Shown: positions 34,649-43,592, counted from the stretch's first letter. The stretch is 64,000 nucleotides of DNA from Ligilactobacillus sp900765635 (GCF_949152225.1 NZ_CASCJC010000001.1:682001-746000); one strand, 5' to 3'. Numbers and translations: made by a program. Notes: a model not told the origin generated them from the sequence alone.

Positions 34649-35866
34649 ATGCAATACACAGAAATTATGGTTCGTTACGGCGAATTGTCAACCAAAGGCA
34701 AAAATCGCCAAAACTTTATCGATCGTTTAGCTACAAACGTTTCGCAAACTTTAAACGCTTTTCCGGAAGTAAAAATCAAGGCTCATCGTGATCGGATGCA
34801 TATCCATTTAAACGGAGCTGATTCAGCTGAAATCATTAAACGCTTAAAAGTTGTTTTTGGGATTCAAAACTTTTCACCTTCCATTAAAGTTGAACGTGAT
34901 GTAAAGCAAGTACGCCAAGTTGCTTTAGAATTAATGCAAAAACTGTATCATGAAGGAATGACCTTTAAGATCAATACACGGCGTTCCGATCACAACTTTG
35001 ACTATGATACTAATCAAATGAATGATTATTTAGGTGGATATTTGTTAGAAAAAATTCCGGGATTAAAGGTTCAAATGAAAAATCCGGATGTAACTTTACG
35101 TTGTGAGATCCGCTTAAACGGAATCTATCTTTCCTATGAAACAATCGATGGAGCAGGTGGCTTGCCAGTTGGAACAGCAGGAAAAGCCGTTTTGATGCTT
35201 TCGGGTGGGATTGATTCACCTGTTGCGGGTTATTTGGCCTTAAAACGTGGAGTTGATATTGAAATGGTGCACTTCTTTAGTCCGCCATACACAAGTCAAA
35301 AAGCTTTAGATAAAGCTAAGGAATTAACTGTGAAGTTAACACCATTTGGCGGTAATATTCAATTTATCGAAGTGCCTTTTACCAAGATTCAAGAAGAAGT
35401 CAAAAAAGCCGTGCCATCTGGTTATTTGATGACGATTCAACGGCGCTTTATGTTTCGTTTGGCCGAAGCAATCGCGCGCAAACGCAATGATTTGGCGATC
35501 TTTAACGGTGAGGCTTTAGGGCAAGTTGCTTCACAAACACTTGAAAGTATGGCAGCCATCAATGATGTAACCAACATGCCAATCTTGCGACCAGTTGTTT
35601 CAATGGACAAAAATGAAATCATCGATATTGCCCAAAAGATTGATACTTTCGATTTATCAATCATGCCATTTGAAGATTGTTGCACGGTCTTTGCGCCACC
35701 AGCACCAAAGACTAAACCACGTATCGAAAAATGTCGTGAATATGAGCAAAGATTAGATGTCGAAGGCTTAGTCAATGAAGCTTTAGCAAATATCAAAGTA
35801 ACTGAAATCAAACCAGGTGAAAGCTACTTAAACAAGCAAGCCGACACCTTTGCCGAATTACTTTAA
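34649..35866 (+). CDS. thiI: tRNA 4-thiouridine sulfurtransferase ThiI
   Basis: Makes 4-thiouridine at tRNA position 8. It has 405 residues. An N-terminal ferredoxin-like and THUMP domain (about 1-165) is followed by the PP-loop AANH domain (LMLSGGIDSPVAGYLALKRG). It lacks the C-terminal rhodanese domain of the E. coli enzyme, which is normal for Firmicutes. The conserved Cys pair region IMPFEDCCTVFAP is present. Co-transcribed with iscS. Confidence 0.96.
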   Translation: MQYTEIMVRYGELSTKGKNRQNFIDRLATNVSQTLNAFPEVKIKAHRDRMHIHLNGADSAEIIKRLKVVFGIQNFSPSIKVERDVKQVRQVALELMQKLYHEGMTFKINTRRSDHNFDYDTNQMNDYLGGYLLEKIPGLKVQMKNPDVTLRCEIRLNGIYLSYETIDGAGGLPVGTAGKAVLMLSGGIDSPVAGYLALKRGVDIEMVHFFSPPYTSQKALDKAKELTVKLTPFGGNIQFIEVPFTKIQEEVKKAVPSGYLMTIQRRFMFRLAEAIARKRNDLAIFNGEALGQVASQTLESMAAINDVTNMPILRPVVSMDKNEIIDIAQKIDTFDLSIMPFEDCCTVFAPPAPKTKPRIEKCREYEQRLDVEGLVNEALANIKVTEIKPGESYLNKQADTFAELL

Positions 35867-35873
35867 AAAGGAG

Positions 35874-35903
35874 GCCATCTAAGAATTCTTAGGTGGCTTT
35901 TTT
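35874..35903 (+). terminator. Intrinsic terminator after thiI
   Basis: GCCATCTAAG and CTTAGGTGGC pair fully (one T-G) around AATT, followed by TTTTTT. A TATAAT follows at 35910 and may start the next gene. Confidence 0.88.
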
Positions 35904-35948
35904 GTATGTTATAATAAAGATAACATTTTATTTAAAGGAGTGTTAACC

Positions 35949-36899
35949 ATGGAAAAGATTATTTTAGATTGTGACCCCGGACATGATGATGCGATGGCTT
36001 TGATGATGGCCGTTGCTTCTCCTGAAATCGAATTGTTAGCGGTAACAACTTCAGCTGGTAACCAAACACCTGAAAAGACGTTAAATAACGCTTTGAAAAT
36101 GTTGACTTTATTAGGTGCAACCGATGTGCCAGTCGCTGGTGGCAATCAGAGTCCTTTGATGAAAGAACTAGAAATTGCGGCGGATGTGCATGGTGATAGT
36201 GGTTTAGATGGGGCTCCATTACCTGAACCAAATTTTGCACCGGTTAAAATGCATGCAATCGAATTGATGGCACAGATTTTACGTGCGCAAGCAGAACCAA
36301 TTACACTAGTGGTAACTGGTCCAATGACTAATATGGCGTTATTTTTGAAGGTTTATCCAGAATTGATGCCTAAAATTAAGCAAATTGTTTTCATGGGTGG
36401 CGCTAAAGGCTTTGGTAATCGCACGCCAGTGGCTGAATTTAACATTGCTGTTGATCCCGAAGCGGCTAAAATCGTGATGAATGCAGGAATTCCGCTTGTT
36501 ATGGCAGGCTTAAACGTGACTCATCAAGCTCAGATTTGGCCCAATGAACTTGAAGAAATTGCCGCAATTACAGATAATGTCGTTGCGCAAACTCTTGCTG
36601 GTCAAATGAAGTTTTACAGCATTTATTACAGTGATGAAAAGTGGGGCTTTAAAGGAGTTCCAATGCATGATCCGTGTGTTTTGGCCTGGTTGATTGATCC
36701 AAGTTTGTTTACTTGTGCCAAATATAATGTCGATGTTGAAACCAAAGGTGAATTAACTAGCGGGCAAACCGTCGTTGATGAATGGGATTTGACCGGCAAA
36801 CCTAAAAATACCGAAGTCTTGTTAGACGTTAAGCGTCAAGACTTTGTCGCTTTAATTTTCAAATTATTACATCATTTTGATGGGAAAACTACCTTCTAA
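35949..36899 (+). CDS. Inosine/uridine-preferring nucleoside hydrolase
   Basis: Hydrolyses ribonucleosides to base plus ribose for salvage. It has 316 residues from the ATG at 35949 (MEKIILDCDPGHDDAMALMM), 8 nt after AAAGGAG. The calcium-binding signature is DCDPGHDDA. The later VVTGPMTNMALFL and MGGAKGFGNRTPVAEFNI patterns are family motifs, and the final Asp/His is in PMHDPCVLAWLI. Substrate (pyrimidine versus broad) cannot be told from the sequence, so I give no Rih letter. Confidence 0.92.
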   Translation: MEKIILDCDPGHDDAMALMMAVASPEIELLAVTTSAGNQTPEKTLNNALKMLTLLGATDVPVAGGNQSPLMKELEIAADVHGDSGLDGAPLPEPNFAPVKMHAIELMAQILRAQAEPITLVVTGPMTNMALFLKVYPELMPKIKQIVFMGGAKGFGNRTPVAEFNIAVDPEAAKIVMNAGIPLVMAGLNVTHQAQIWPNELEEIAAITDNVVAQTLAGQMKFYSIYYSDEKWGFKGVPMHDPCVLAWLIDPSLFTCAKYNVDVETKGELTSGQTVVDEWDLTGKPKNTEVLLDVKRQDFVALIFKLLHHFDGKTTF

Positions 36900-36902
36900 G
36901 AC

Positions 36903-36931
36903 TTGACGAGACTTTTTTTGAACGCTAAAAT
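36903..36931 (+). promoter_or_regulatory. Predicted promoter of the valS leader
   Basis: TTGACG and TAAAAT spaced 17 nt, directly after the nucleoside hydrolase stop. Transcription would start near 36938 and run through the T-box. Confidence 0.65.
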
Positions 36932-36944
36932 ACACATATAAGTG

Positions 36945-37162
36945 ATGAACAAGAGCAAAAAATTAAGCCTTTTTTCAGAGAAAGATGGGTTGGTGTGACA
37001 TCTTAAAAAGTTAATTTTTTGGTAGCTTGGGAGCTGTTATCTTGAAATTAGTAGGGATAACCGGATGTCAATTCGTTAACAATGAGTTTAAGCGGGGTTA
37101 AAAGCCCAATTTAGGTGGTACCACGGCACTGTCGTCCTATTTGTGGATGGCAGTGTTTTTTT
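36945..37162 (+). promoter_or_regulatory. T-box leader of valS
   Basis: Riboswitch that reads uncharged tRNA and permits transcription only when it is bound. Stem I carries the AGAGA and GGTTGGTG elements around 36978-36995. The T-box sequence AGGTGGTACCACGG is at 37113-37126. A terminator follows at 37127-37162 (11-bp stem CACTGTCGTCC/GGATGGCAGTG and seven T). A GTC valine triplet at 37067-37069 is placed as the specifier should be, fitting tRNA-Val. The specifier is the least certain part. Confidence 0.9.
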
Positions 37163-37196
37163 AAGCTCATTTTTACAAAAGAAAGGAAGATGATTT

Positions 37197-39860
37197 ATGG
37201 CAAAAGAAGTTGAAATGTCAACTAAATACGATCCTAGTCAAGTTGAACCAGGACGCTATCAAACTTGGGTTGATGCTGGTTTATTTAAGCCAAACGCTAA
37301 TCCAGAGGCAAAACCTTATTCAATTGTAATCCCACCGCCAAATGTTACCGGAAAGTTGCATTTAGGTCATGCATGGGATACAACTTTACAAGATATGATT
37401 ATTCGCCAAAAAAGAATGCAAGGCTTTGATACTTTGTGGTTACCAGGGATGGACCATGCTGGGATTGCAACACAAGCTAAAGTTGAAGCGCGTTTAGCAG
37501 AAGATGGAATCTCACGTTACGACTTAGGACGTGAGAAATTTGTTGATAAAGTCTGGGAATGGAAAGGTGAATATGCTGATATTATTCATCAACAATGGGC
37601 TAAATTAGGCTTGTCACTTGATTATGATCGTGAACGTTTCACCTTAGATGAAGGCTTGTCTAAAGCTGTCCGCAAAGTTTTTGTTAAGCTTTATGAAAAA
37701 GGTTTGATTTATCGTGGCGAATACATCATCAACTGGGATCCAAAGGCTAAGACGGCTTTGTCTGATATCGAAGTTATCCACCAAGATGATCAAGGTGCCT
37801 TTTATCATGTGAAATATCCATTTGCCGATGAAGGTTTCACTTTTGCTGGTAAAAACTATATTGAAATTGCGACAACCCGTCCTGAAACAATGATGGGGGA
37901 TGTGGCCGTAGCCGTTAATCCTAAAGATGAACGCTATCAAGAATTGATTGGTAAAGAAGTTATCTTGCCACTTCAAGGCCGTAAGATTCCAATCATTGCC
38001 GATGAATATGTTGATATTGAATTTGGAACGGGGATGGTAAAAATTACCCCAGCCCATGATCCTAACGACTTTGAAGTCGGGAATCGTCATAACTTGGAAC
38101 GCATCAATACAATGAATGACGATGCAACCATGAATGAAAAAGCTGGCAAATACTGTGGCTTAGATCGTTTTGCAGCACGTAAAGCAATTGTGGCTGACTT
38201 ACAAGAACAAGGCTACATGCTTGAAATCGAACCAATCACACACTCTGTTGGCCATTCAGAAAGAACCGGTGTCCAAGTTGAATCACGTCTATCAACACAA
38301 TGGTTTGTGAAGATGGAACCTTTAGCTAAAGCTGCTTTAGCCAACCAACAAAGTGATGATCGGGTTGATTTTGTACCGCCACGCTTTGAACACACCTTTA
38401 ATCAATGGATGGAAAATGTTCATGATTGGGTTATCTCACGCCAATTATGGTGGGGTCATCAGATTCCAGCTTGGTACCATAACGAAACTGGTGAAGTTTA
38501 TGTTGGTGAACAAGCCCCAGCAGATATTGAAAATTGGACCCAAGATCCAGACGTTTTAGATACTTGGTTTTCAAGTGCTTTATGGCCATTTTCAACAATG
38601 GGTTGGCCAGATGAAAAAAGTGCTGACTTTAAGCGTTACTTCCCAACTAATACTTTAGTAACTGGTTATGATATCATCTTCTTTTGGGTTGCGCGGATGA
38701 TGTTCCAAAGTGTTGAATTCACAAAACGTCGTCCGTTTAAACATGTGTTGATTCATGGTTTAATTCGTGATGAACAAGGTAGAAAGATGAGTAAATCACT
38801 AGGCAATGGGATTGATCCAATGGATGTCATCGACAAATACGGTGCCGATGCTTTACGGTGGTTCTTGTCAAATGGTTCAGCACCTGGTCAAGATGTGCGC
38901 TTCTCTTATACTAAGATGGATGCTGCTTGGAACTTCATCAATAAGATTTGGAATGCTAGTCGTTTTGTAATCATGAATCTAAGCGAAGACACAACCGGTC
39001 AATTACCAGCTAAAGAACAATGGCAATTAGCCGACAAATGGATCTTGGCGCGCTTAAATGAAACGGTTGAACAAGTAACACGCTTATTTGATAACTTTGA
39101 ATTTGGTGAAGCAGGTCGTGCCTTGTATAACTTCATTTGGAATGATTTTTGTGATTGGTACATTGAAATGGCTAAAGAAAATCTCAATGGTCAAGATCAA
39201 CAACAAAAACAAAACACGCAAAATATCTTATGCTATGTCTTAGATCAAACTTTACGCTTATTGCATCCAATCATGCCATTTGTGACTGAAAAAATCTGGT
39301 TGTCAATGCCACATCAAGGTCAATCTTTAGTAACCGCAGCTTATCCAACCCCAAATGCTGATTTTAGCAATGAAACAGCCAAAGCTGAAATGGAAAACTT
39401 AATCGAATTGATCAAAGCAGTACGTAACAGTCGGGCGGAAGTAAATGCGCCAATGTCTTCAGCAATTGAAATCTTAATTAAGACAACTAATCCACAAACT
39501 AAAGCGGTGTTTGAGGCTAATAAAGACTATATTGATCGTTTCTGCCATCCAAAACATTTGGAAATTGGTAGCGATGTAACACCACCAGCTTTAGCAATGA
39601 CCTCAGTGATTACAGGAGCTGAAGTCTATTTACCATTAGCTGATTTAATTGATTTAAATGAAGAAGTTGCTCGTTTACAAAAAGAAGCAGCTAAGCTTGA
39701 AAGTGAAGTAGCACGTGGCGAAAAGAAATTAGGCAATGAACGCTTTGTGGCCAATGCACCAGAGCAAGTTGTCGCTAAAGAAAAAGAAAAATTAGCCGGC
39801 TATCAAGCTAAATTAGTAGCAACTAACGAACGGATTGCAGCTTTGAAAGCTCAACTTTAA
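37197..39860 (+). CDS. valS: Valyl-tRNA synthetase
   Basis: Charges tRNA-Val. It has 887 residues, class Ia. The HIGH-type motif is HLGHAWD, and the KMSKS loop is GRKMSKSLGNG. The editing domain (about 190-330) has TTRPETMMGDVAV, and the C-terminal coiled-coil tRNA-binding arm is at about 815-887 (LQKEAAKLESEVARGEKKLG). The ATG is behind GAAAGGAAG. Controlled by the T-box just upstream. Confidence 0.98.
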   Translation: MAKEVEMSTKYDPSQVEPGRYQTWVDAGLFKPNANPEAKPYSIVIPPPNVTGKLHLGHAWDTTLQDMIIRQKRMQGFDTLWLPGMDHAGIATQAKVEARLAEDGISRYDLGREKFVDKVWEWKGEYADIIHQQWAKLGLSLDYDRERFTLDEGLSKAVRKVFVKLYEKGLIYRGEYIINWDPKAKTALSDIEVIHQDDQGAFYHVKYPFADEGFTFAGKNYIEIATTRPETMMGDVAVAVNPKDERYQELIGKEVILPLQGRKIPIIADEYVDIEFGTGMVKITPAHDPNDFEVGNRHNLERINTMNDDATMNEKAGKYCGLDRFAARKAIVADLQEQGYMLEIEPITHSVGHSERTGVQVESRLSTQWFVKMEPLAKAALANQQSDDRVDFVPPRFEHTFNQWMENVHDWVISRQLWWGHQIPAWYHNETGEVYVGEQAPADIENWTQDPDVLDTWFSSALWPFSTMGWPDEKSADFKRYFPTNTLVTGYDIIFFWVARMMFQSVEFTKRRPFKHVLIHGLIRDEQGRKMSKSLGNGIDPMDVIDKYGADALRWFLSNGSAPGQDVRFSYTKMDAAWNFINKIWNASRFVIMNLSEDTTGQLPAKEQWQLADKWILARLNETVEQVTRLFDNFEFGEAGRALYNFIWNDFCDWYIEMAKENLNGQDQQQKQNTQNILCYVLDQTLRLLHPIMPFVTEKIWLSMPHQGQSLVTAAYPTPNADFSNETAKAEMENLIELIKAVRNSRAEVNAPMSSAIEILIKTTNPQTKAVFEANKDYIDRFCHPKHLEIGSDVTPPALAMTSVITGAEVYLPLADLIDLNEEVARLQKEAAKLESEVARGEKKLGNERFVANAPEQVVAKEKEKLAGYQAKLVATNERIAALKAQL

Positions 39861-39862
39861 GT

Positions 39863-39902
39863 AAAAAAAGACTTGTTTTAGTGCTAAAACAAGTCTTTTT
39901 TA
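39863..39902 (+). terminator. Intrinsic terminator after valS
   Basis: AAAAAAGACTTGTTTTA pairs perfectly with TAAAACAAGTCTTTTTT around GTGC. It can work in both directions. Confidence 0.93.
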
Positions 39903-39912
39903 TTACATTAAT

Positions 39913-39940
39913 TTACGTTAATAAGATTTTACGGTAAAAT
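39913..39940 (+). promoter_or_regulatory. Predicted promoter of folC
   Basis: TTACGT and TAAAAT spaced 16 nt, 34 nt before the folC ATG. Confidence 0.5.
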
Positions 39941-39974
39941 AAGGTTGAAACTATTATTAAAAGGATTTCAAAAA

Positions 39975-41285
39975 ATGGAAATTACAACTTATCAGGATGC
40001 CTTAGCCTTTATTCATGGACGACAAAAATTTAAAAAGATTCCAAGTTTAAAGCGAATGCAGCAACTTTTAAAAAATTTAGGCAATCCCCAAGAAAAACTC
40101 AAGTTCATTCATATTACCGGAACAAATGGCAAAGGTTCAACAACCGCTTATACCCGTGATTTGTTATTAAATGCTGGGTTTAGTGTAGGAACTTTTATTT
40201 CACCATTTATTACCAAGTTTAATGAGCGTATCATGTTAAATGGTGTGATGATTAGTGATGCAGAACTTTTAGCTGAAGTCTTAGAACTTGCGCCTCATGT
40301 GGCTAAATTAGATCAACAAGATTTAGGACCAACTGAATTTGAAATTGTTACCGCATTGATGTTTAATTATTTTGCTAAAAAACGCCCCGATTATGTCATC
40401 TTAGAAGTCGGAATTGGTGGTTTATATGATTCAACTAATGTCATTACACCAGCTGTTAGTGTGATTACAACGGTTGCTTTAGATCACGGTGAGCTTTTAG
40501 GGACGACCTTAGCTCAAGTTGCCAAACACAAAGCCGGCATTATTAAAAAGCAAGTTCCACTTGTGCTAGGACAGCTACCAACCGAGGCCTTAGAGGTCAT
40601 TAAGACAACTGCACAAGCAAAGCAAGCTAAAGTTTATGCCTTAGGAACTGATTTTGCAGTTACGTCTAAAAAGACCAGCACTTTTTTAGGAGAACAGTTT
40701 AGTTATCAAGGCTTAGAGCAAAACTTTATCGATTTAAAAACAAGTTTATTAGGGACCTATCAGCCTAAAAATGCCGCCTTAGCTATCACAGCCGTGTTGC
40801 TTTTAGCCAAACAAGAAGGCTGGCAGCTCACCAGTCAAATCGTCAAGCAAGCTATTGCCAAAACAAAATGGCCCGGTAGAATGGAAATTATTAATGAGGA
40901 ACCATTAATTATTTTAGATGGAGCGCATAATTTAGCGGCGATTGAAGAACTCGATAAAACGCTCAAGCAACATTTTAAAAATTATCATGTACAGATTATT
41001 TTTGGGGCCTTAGCAGATAAACAACCACAACAAATGTTGGCTAAATTAGCGCAAGTAAAGCATTGTGAGGTTTATCTAACACCATTTGCTAGTCATCGCC
41101 CGACATTTGCGGCTCAAGAATTAGCCCAAAAGCTTAAGATGCAAGCATTTGAAAATTGGCCACAAGCTTTACAACAAGCACTTGATAACTTACAAGGGCA
41201 AGATTTAATTTTATTTACAGGATCGTTATATTTTATTTCGGAAGTAAGACAGTATTTTAAAGAAGGAGAATTGTCATGGATGTAG
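39975..41285 (+). CDS. folC: Folylpolyglutamate / dihydrofolate synthase
   Basis: Mur-ligase-family enzyme that adds glutamate to folates (and to dihydropteroate if bifunctional). It has 436 residues from the ATG at 39975 (MEITTYQDALAFIHGR) behind AAAAGGA. The P-loop is ITGTNGKGST, and VILEVGIGGLYDSTNVI and ILDGAHNLAAIEEL are the family signatures. The 3' end overlaps the HAD gene by 10 nt. Neighbours contain no folate synthesis genes, so a salvage role is likely. Confidence 0.95.
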   Translation: MEITTYQDALAFIHGRQKFKKIPSLKRMQQLLKNLGNPQEKLKFIHITGTNGKGSTTAYTRDLLLNAGFSVGTFISPFITKFNERIMLNGVMISDAELLAEVLELAPHVAKLDQQDLGPTEFEIVTALMFNYFAKKRPDYVILEVGIGGLYDSTNVITPAVSVITTVALDHGELLGTTLAQVAKHKAGIIKKQVPLVLGQLPTEALEVIKTTAQAKQAKVYALGTDFAVTSKKTSTFLGEQFSYQGLEQNFIDLKTSLLGTYQPKNAALAITAVLLLAKQEGWQLTSQIVKQAIAKTKWPGRMEIINEEPLIILDGAHNLAAIEELDKTLKQHFKNYHVQIIFGALADKQPQQMLAKLAQVKHCEVYLTPFASHRPTFAAQELAQKLKMQAFENWPQALQQALDNLQGQDLILFTGSLYFISEVRQYFKEGELSWM

Positions 41286-41929
41286 AATTAGTAATTTTTG
41301 ATATGGATGGAGTTATTTTTGATTCAGAAAAAGTTTATTTCAAATCAAATAGCATTGCAGCCGAACAATTAGGCATGGATTATTCATTTGAATACTACCG
41401 TCAATTTATTGGTGGGGGCAATGAAGCAATGTTTGAACAAATGGTTAAAGACTATGGGGATCGTGATTTAATCAGCAAGTTTTTTGAAATTAGTTTTGCT
41501 AACATTTATCCAGTAGTTGACCAAGGTGAGTTGAAGTTAAAACCAGGATTTTTAGAATTAACTAAATATCTCGATGAACAAAAGATTGCCTATACGCTAG
41601 CTTCAAGCAATGACAAAGACAAAATTGAATATTTCTTAGAAAAAACGGGCTTAGAACATAATTTTCAACATATTATCTGTGCTGATGATGTGCATGAAGC
41701 TAAGCCAGATCCAGAAGTCTTTAATGTCGCTTGGGCAAAATCTGGCGCACCAGATAAGCAAAAAACAATTATTATCGAAGACTCAGTAAATGGCATTAAG
41801 GCCGCTAATAACGCGGAAATTCCAGTTATTATGGTACCTGATTATCTACAACCAGGTGAATACGAAAGACAACATACTTTAGCTATTTTAGACGATTTAC
41901 ATCAAGTCAAAGATTTTATTGTAAAATAA
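41276..41929 (+). CDS. HAD-superfamily hydrolase, beta-phosphoglucomutase-like
   Basis: A 217-residue HAD phosphatase/mutase with C1-type helical cap. Motif I is FDMDGVIFDSE, motif II LASSND, motif III Lys in EAKPDPEVF, and motif IV EDSVNGIKAA. The cap insert lies between about residues 16 and 85. The family includes beta-phosphoglucomutase and 2-deoxyglucose-6-phosphatase; substrate not determinable. Translationally coupled to folC. Confidence 0.9.
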   Translation: MDVELVIFDMDGVIFDSEKVYFKSNSIAAEQLGMDYSFEYYRQFIGGGNEAMFEQMVKDYGDRDLISKFFEISFANIYPVVDQGELKLKPGFLELTKYLDEQKIAYTLASSNDKDKIEYFLEKTGLEHNFQHIICADDVHEAKPDPEVFNVAWAKSGAPDKQKTIIIEDSVNGIKAANNAEIPVIMVPDYLQPGEYERQHTLAILDDLHQVKDFIVK

Positions 41930-41936
41930 AAAGTTA

Positions 41937-41975
41937 AACCTTCCAGTGCGTATTTTATAACTGGGAGGTTTTTTT
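41937..41975 (+). terminator. Terminator that also contains the radC Shine-Dalgarno
   Basis: AACCTTCCAGT pairs with ACTGGGAGGTT (one T-G) around a 12-nt loop, followed by seven T and then immediately the radC ATG at 41976. The GGGAGG in the 3' arm is the only ribosome site for radC, so the hairpin both terminates and hides the site. Confidence 0.8.
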
Positions 41976-43250
41976 ATGACATTAATTAATGAATATTCTA
42001 ATGCCTATTTGACAGAACAAATTCAACGTTTTGGTGCACAAAATCTCAGTGACAAAGAACTGTTGTATTATGTTTTAAGTCAAACAACTAATCAAAAACA
42101 AGCAAAACAAGGTGTTAATAATTATTTTGCACAGCATACTAACTTAGGACAGTTTAGAGAATTGTTTAAAGGTGAATGGGTGTTGCTTTTTGCTAAGCAA
42201 GCGTGTTTTTTAGAAGTGTTAGTGGAGTTTTCAAAACGGATTAATTCGCTACGTCCATTAAATTTAGGGCAAATTTATTCAAGTCAAGAAATTGGTGAAC
42301 ATATGGCTAAAGAATTAGGAAATTTACAACAAGAAGTTTTAGTGTGTCTATATTTGGATACAAAAAATCAAATTTTAGCGCAAGAAACATTGTTTAAAGG
42401 AACTTTAAACAGTGCCACGGTTCATCCGCGTGAAATATTTAAAGAAGCTTTGCGTCATGCAGCAGCACGTTTCATGGTTATCCATAATCATCGTGAGACA
42501 TGTTTGTAGTTGAAAAGACTGCACATATTTATAATATGAACGCTTTAGGTGTTGGATGAAATGATAAAGTAACGTTTTGAAGCATCCGCTTTGAGACTCC
42601 GACATGCGAATAGTTAGATGTTTAACTGTTGGTGTGAAACTCGGTAAAGGCGGCTTTTTGTGAGCCGGAAGTCGTAAAAAGTCTAATATGGTGAGGATAC
42701 AAGTTTGTCGACGAACCACCGACTTAAAGATCTGAGTGGACAAAAAACAACTAGTGGTCAAGTAAAATGATGGTTATGAACGACCATGTGCATTTAAAGG
42801 ATGTAGGTTAGTTGTTAGGTCAGAGGTGGCACCTAAGTTAGAAATTGAACACCTAAAGTGAACGTGGAAAGCTAGCAACGTGGAGAAAGCATCTTTGATG
42901 AAGCGGTTTGAGAAAAATAATAATTTCAATTAATGTTAGTGAGAGCGAAGGCACGAGCAAAGAAGCCTTTTAATCGAGGAAAAGCAACAGCCTTCAGCCG
43001 TCAAATGACGGTGGAACGCCGAGTACGGTGAAAGTCGTATGCTCGGTGTGAAGCAGGGGAAAAGTTGGAGTTAACAACAAAAGCTTACCTATTGCTATCA
43101 AGTGGAAACGTGACGCCTTCAAAAAATGATCTACTCTTAACTAAGAGATTAGCCGAGGCTGGCAAACTTTTAGGGATTGATTTGTTAGATCATTTGATTG
43201 TTGGACGCAATAATTATTTAAGCATGAGAGAAGAAAAAATTTTACATTAA
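41976..43250 (+). CDS. radC: JAB/MPN-domain protein RadC, split by a group II intron
   Basis: Exon 1 is 41976-42492 and exon 2 is 43099-43250. Joined, they give 222 residues, the normal RadC length. The joint falls inside one codon: CAT C/CA AGT restores HNHPSGN, the zinc-binding JAMM motif, with the distal Asp in TPSKND. Exon 1 has the N-terminal helix-hairpin-helix part and LFKGTLNSATVHPREIFKEA. Unspliced mRNA would give a 177-residue protein ending IHNHRETCL without the catalytic end. RadC was once linked to DNA repair; its true role is uncertain. Confidence 0.88.
42493..43098 (+). mobile_element. ORF-less group II intron inserted in radC
   Basis: A 606-nt intervening sequence that starts GTGAG and ends AT, as group II introns do. 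Domain V and domain VI are readable at 43018-43096. EBS1 (GATGGTTATG, 42769-42778) can pair with the last 10 nt of exon 1. A small hairpin at 42998-43011 (CCGTCA/TGACGG) sits where domain IV normally holds the maturase gene. No reverse-transcriptase/maturase reading frame exists inside it or elsewhere in this window. Exact removal restores RadC. Splicing would need a maturase in trans or none at all; this is not shown by sequence. Confidence 0.88.
43018..43098 (+). ncRNA. Catalytic domains V and VI of the radC intron
   Basis: Domain V: GCCGAG pairs with CTCGGT, an inner stem carries the GTGAAAGTC tip, and the bulge region follows the usual 34-nt plan (43018-43050). Domain VI: AGCAGGGG pairs with CCTATTGCT leaving one bulged A at 43091. 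That is the eighth base from the intron 3' end, exactly where the branch-point adenosine should be. Confidence 0.85.
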
Positions 43251-43327
43251 GTCGTCTAGAACGCTTGTCGCTCATTTTAAATTATGTTAAACTTTCACAA
43301 AAGTGTTAAATTACAAGGGGTGAATGT

Positions 43328-43540
43328 GTGTTGCTAACTGGTAGTGTTTTGTCGTTTGATAAGCAAAAAGGTTTTGGTTTTATTAAGCCTGATGATCAAA
43401 GCGAAGAAGTATTTGTTCATTTTTCAGCAATTCAAAGTTCAGGTTACAAAACTTTAGAAGTCGGTCAGCGAGTAAATTTTGTCTCAGTTGAAGGCAAAAA
43501 AGGTCCACAAGCAGCTTTGGTAACTATCGAAGAGCAGTAA
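43328..43540 (+). CDS. Cold-shock-domain protein
   Basis: A 70-residue single-stranded nucleic-acid-binding protein. RNP1 is KGFGFIKPD and RNP2 VFVHFSAI. It starts at GTG 43328 (MLLTGSVLSFDKQKG) about 5 nt after AGGGGTGA. Sequence differs from the major CspA/B type (GTVKWFN replaced by GSVLSFD), so it is a divergent paralogue. It stands alone between radC and mreB. Confidence 0.9.
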   Translation: MLLTGSVLSFDKQKGFGFIKPDDQSEEVFVHFSAIQSSGYKTLEVGQRVNFVSVEGKKGPQAALVTIEEQ

Positions 43541-43592
43541 AAATAATATTTTCTTAAAAGTTAGACTATAATTTTAACTAAAAGATAAGCTC

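Noticed and set aside
41976..42509. radC as a simple truncated pseudogene
   Set aside because: The break has exact group II intron ends and the downstream part is intact and in frame after removal, so a split gene fits better than decay.
43065..43250. Open frame of 61 codons after radC as an independent small gene
   Set aside because: Its residues from SGNVTPSKND onward are the missing C-terminus of RadC, and the first 11 codons are domain VI of the intron. It is exon 2, not a gene.
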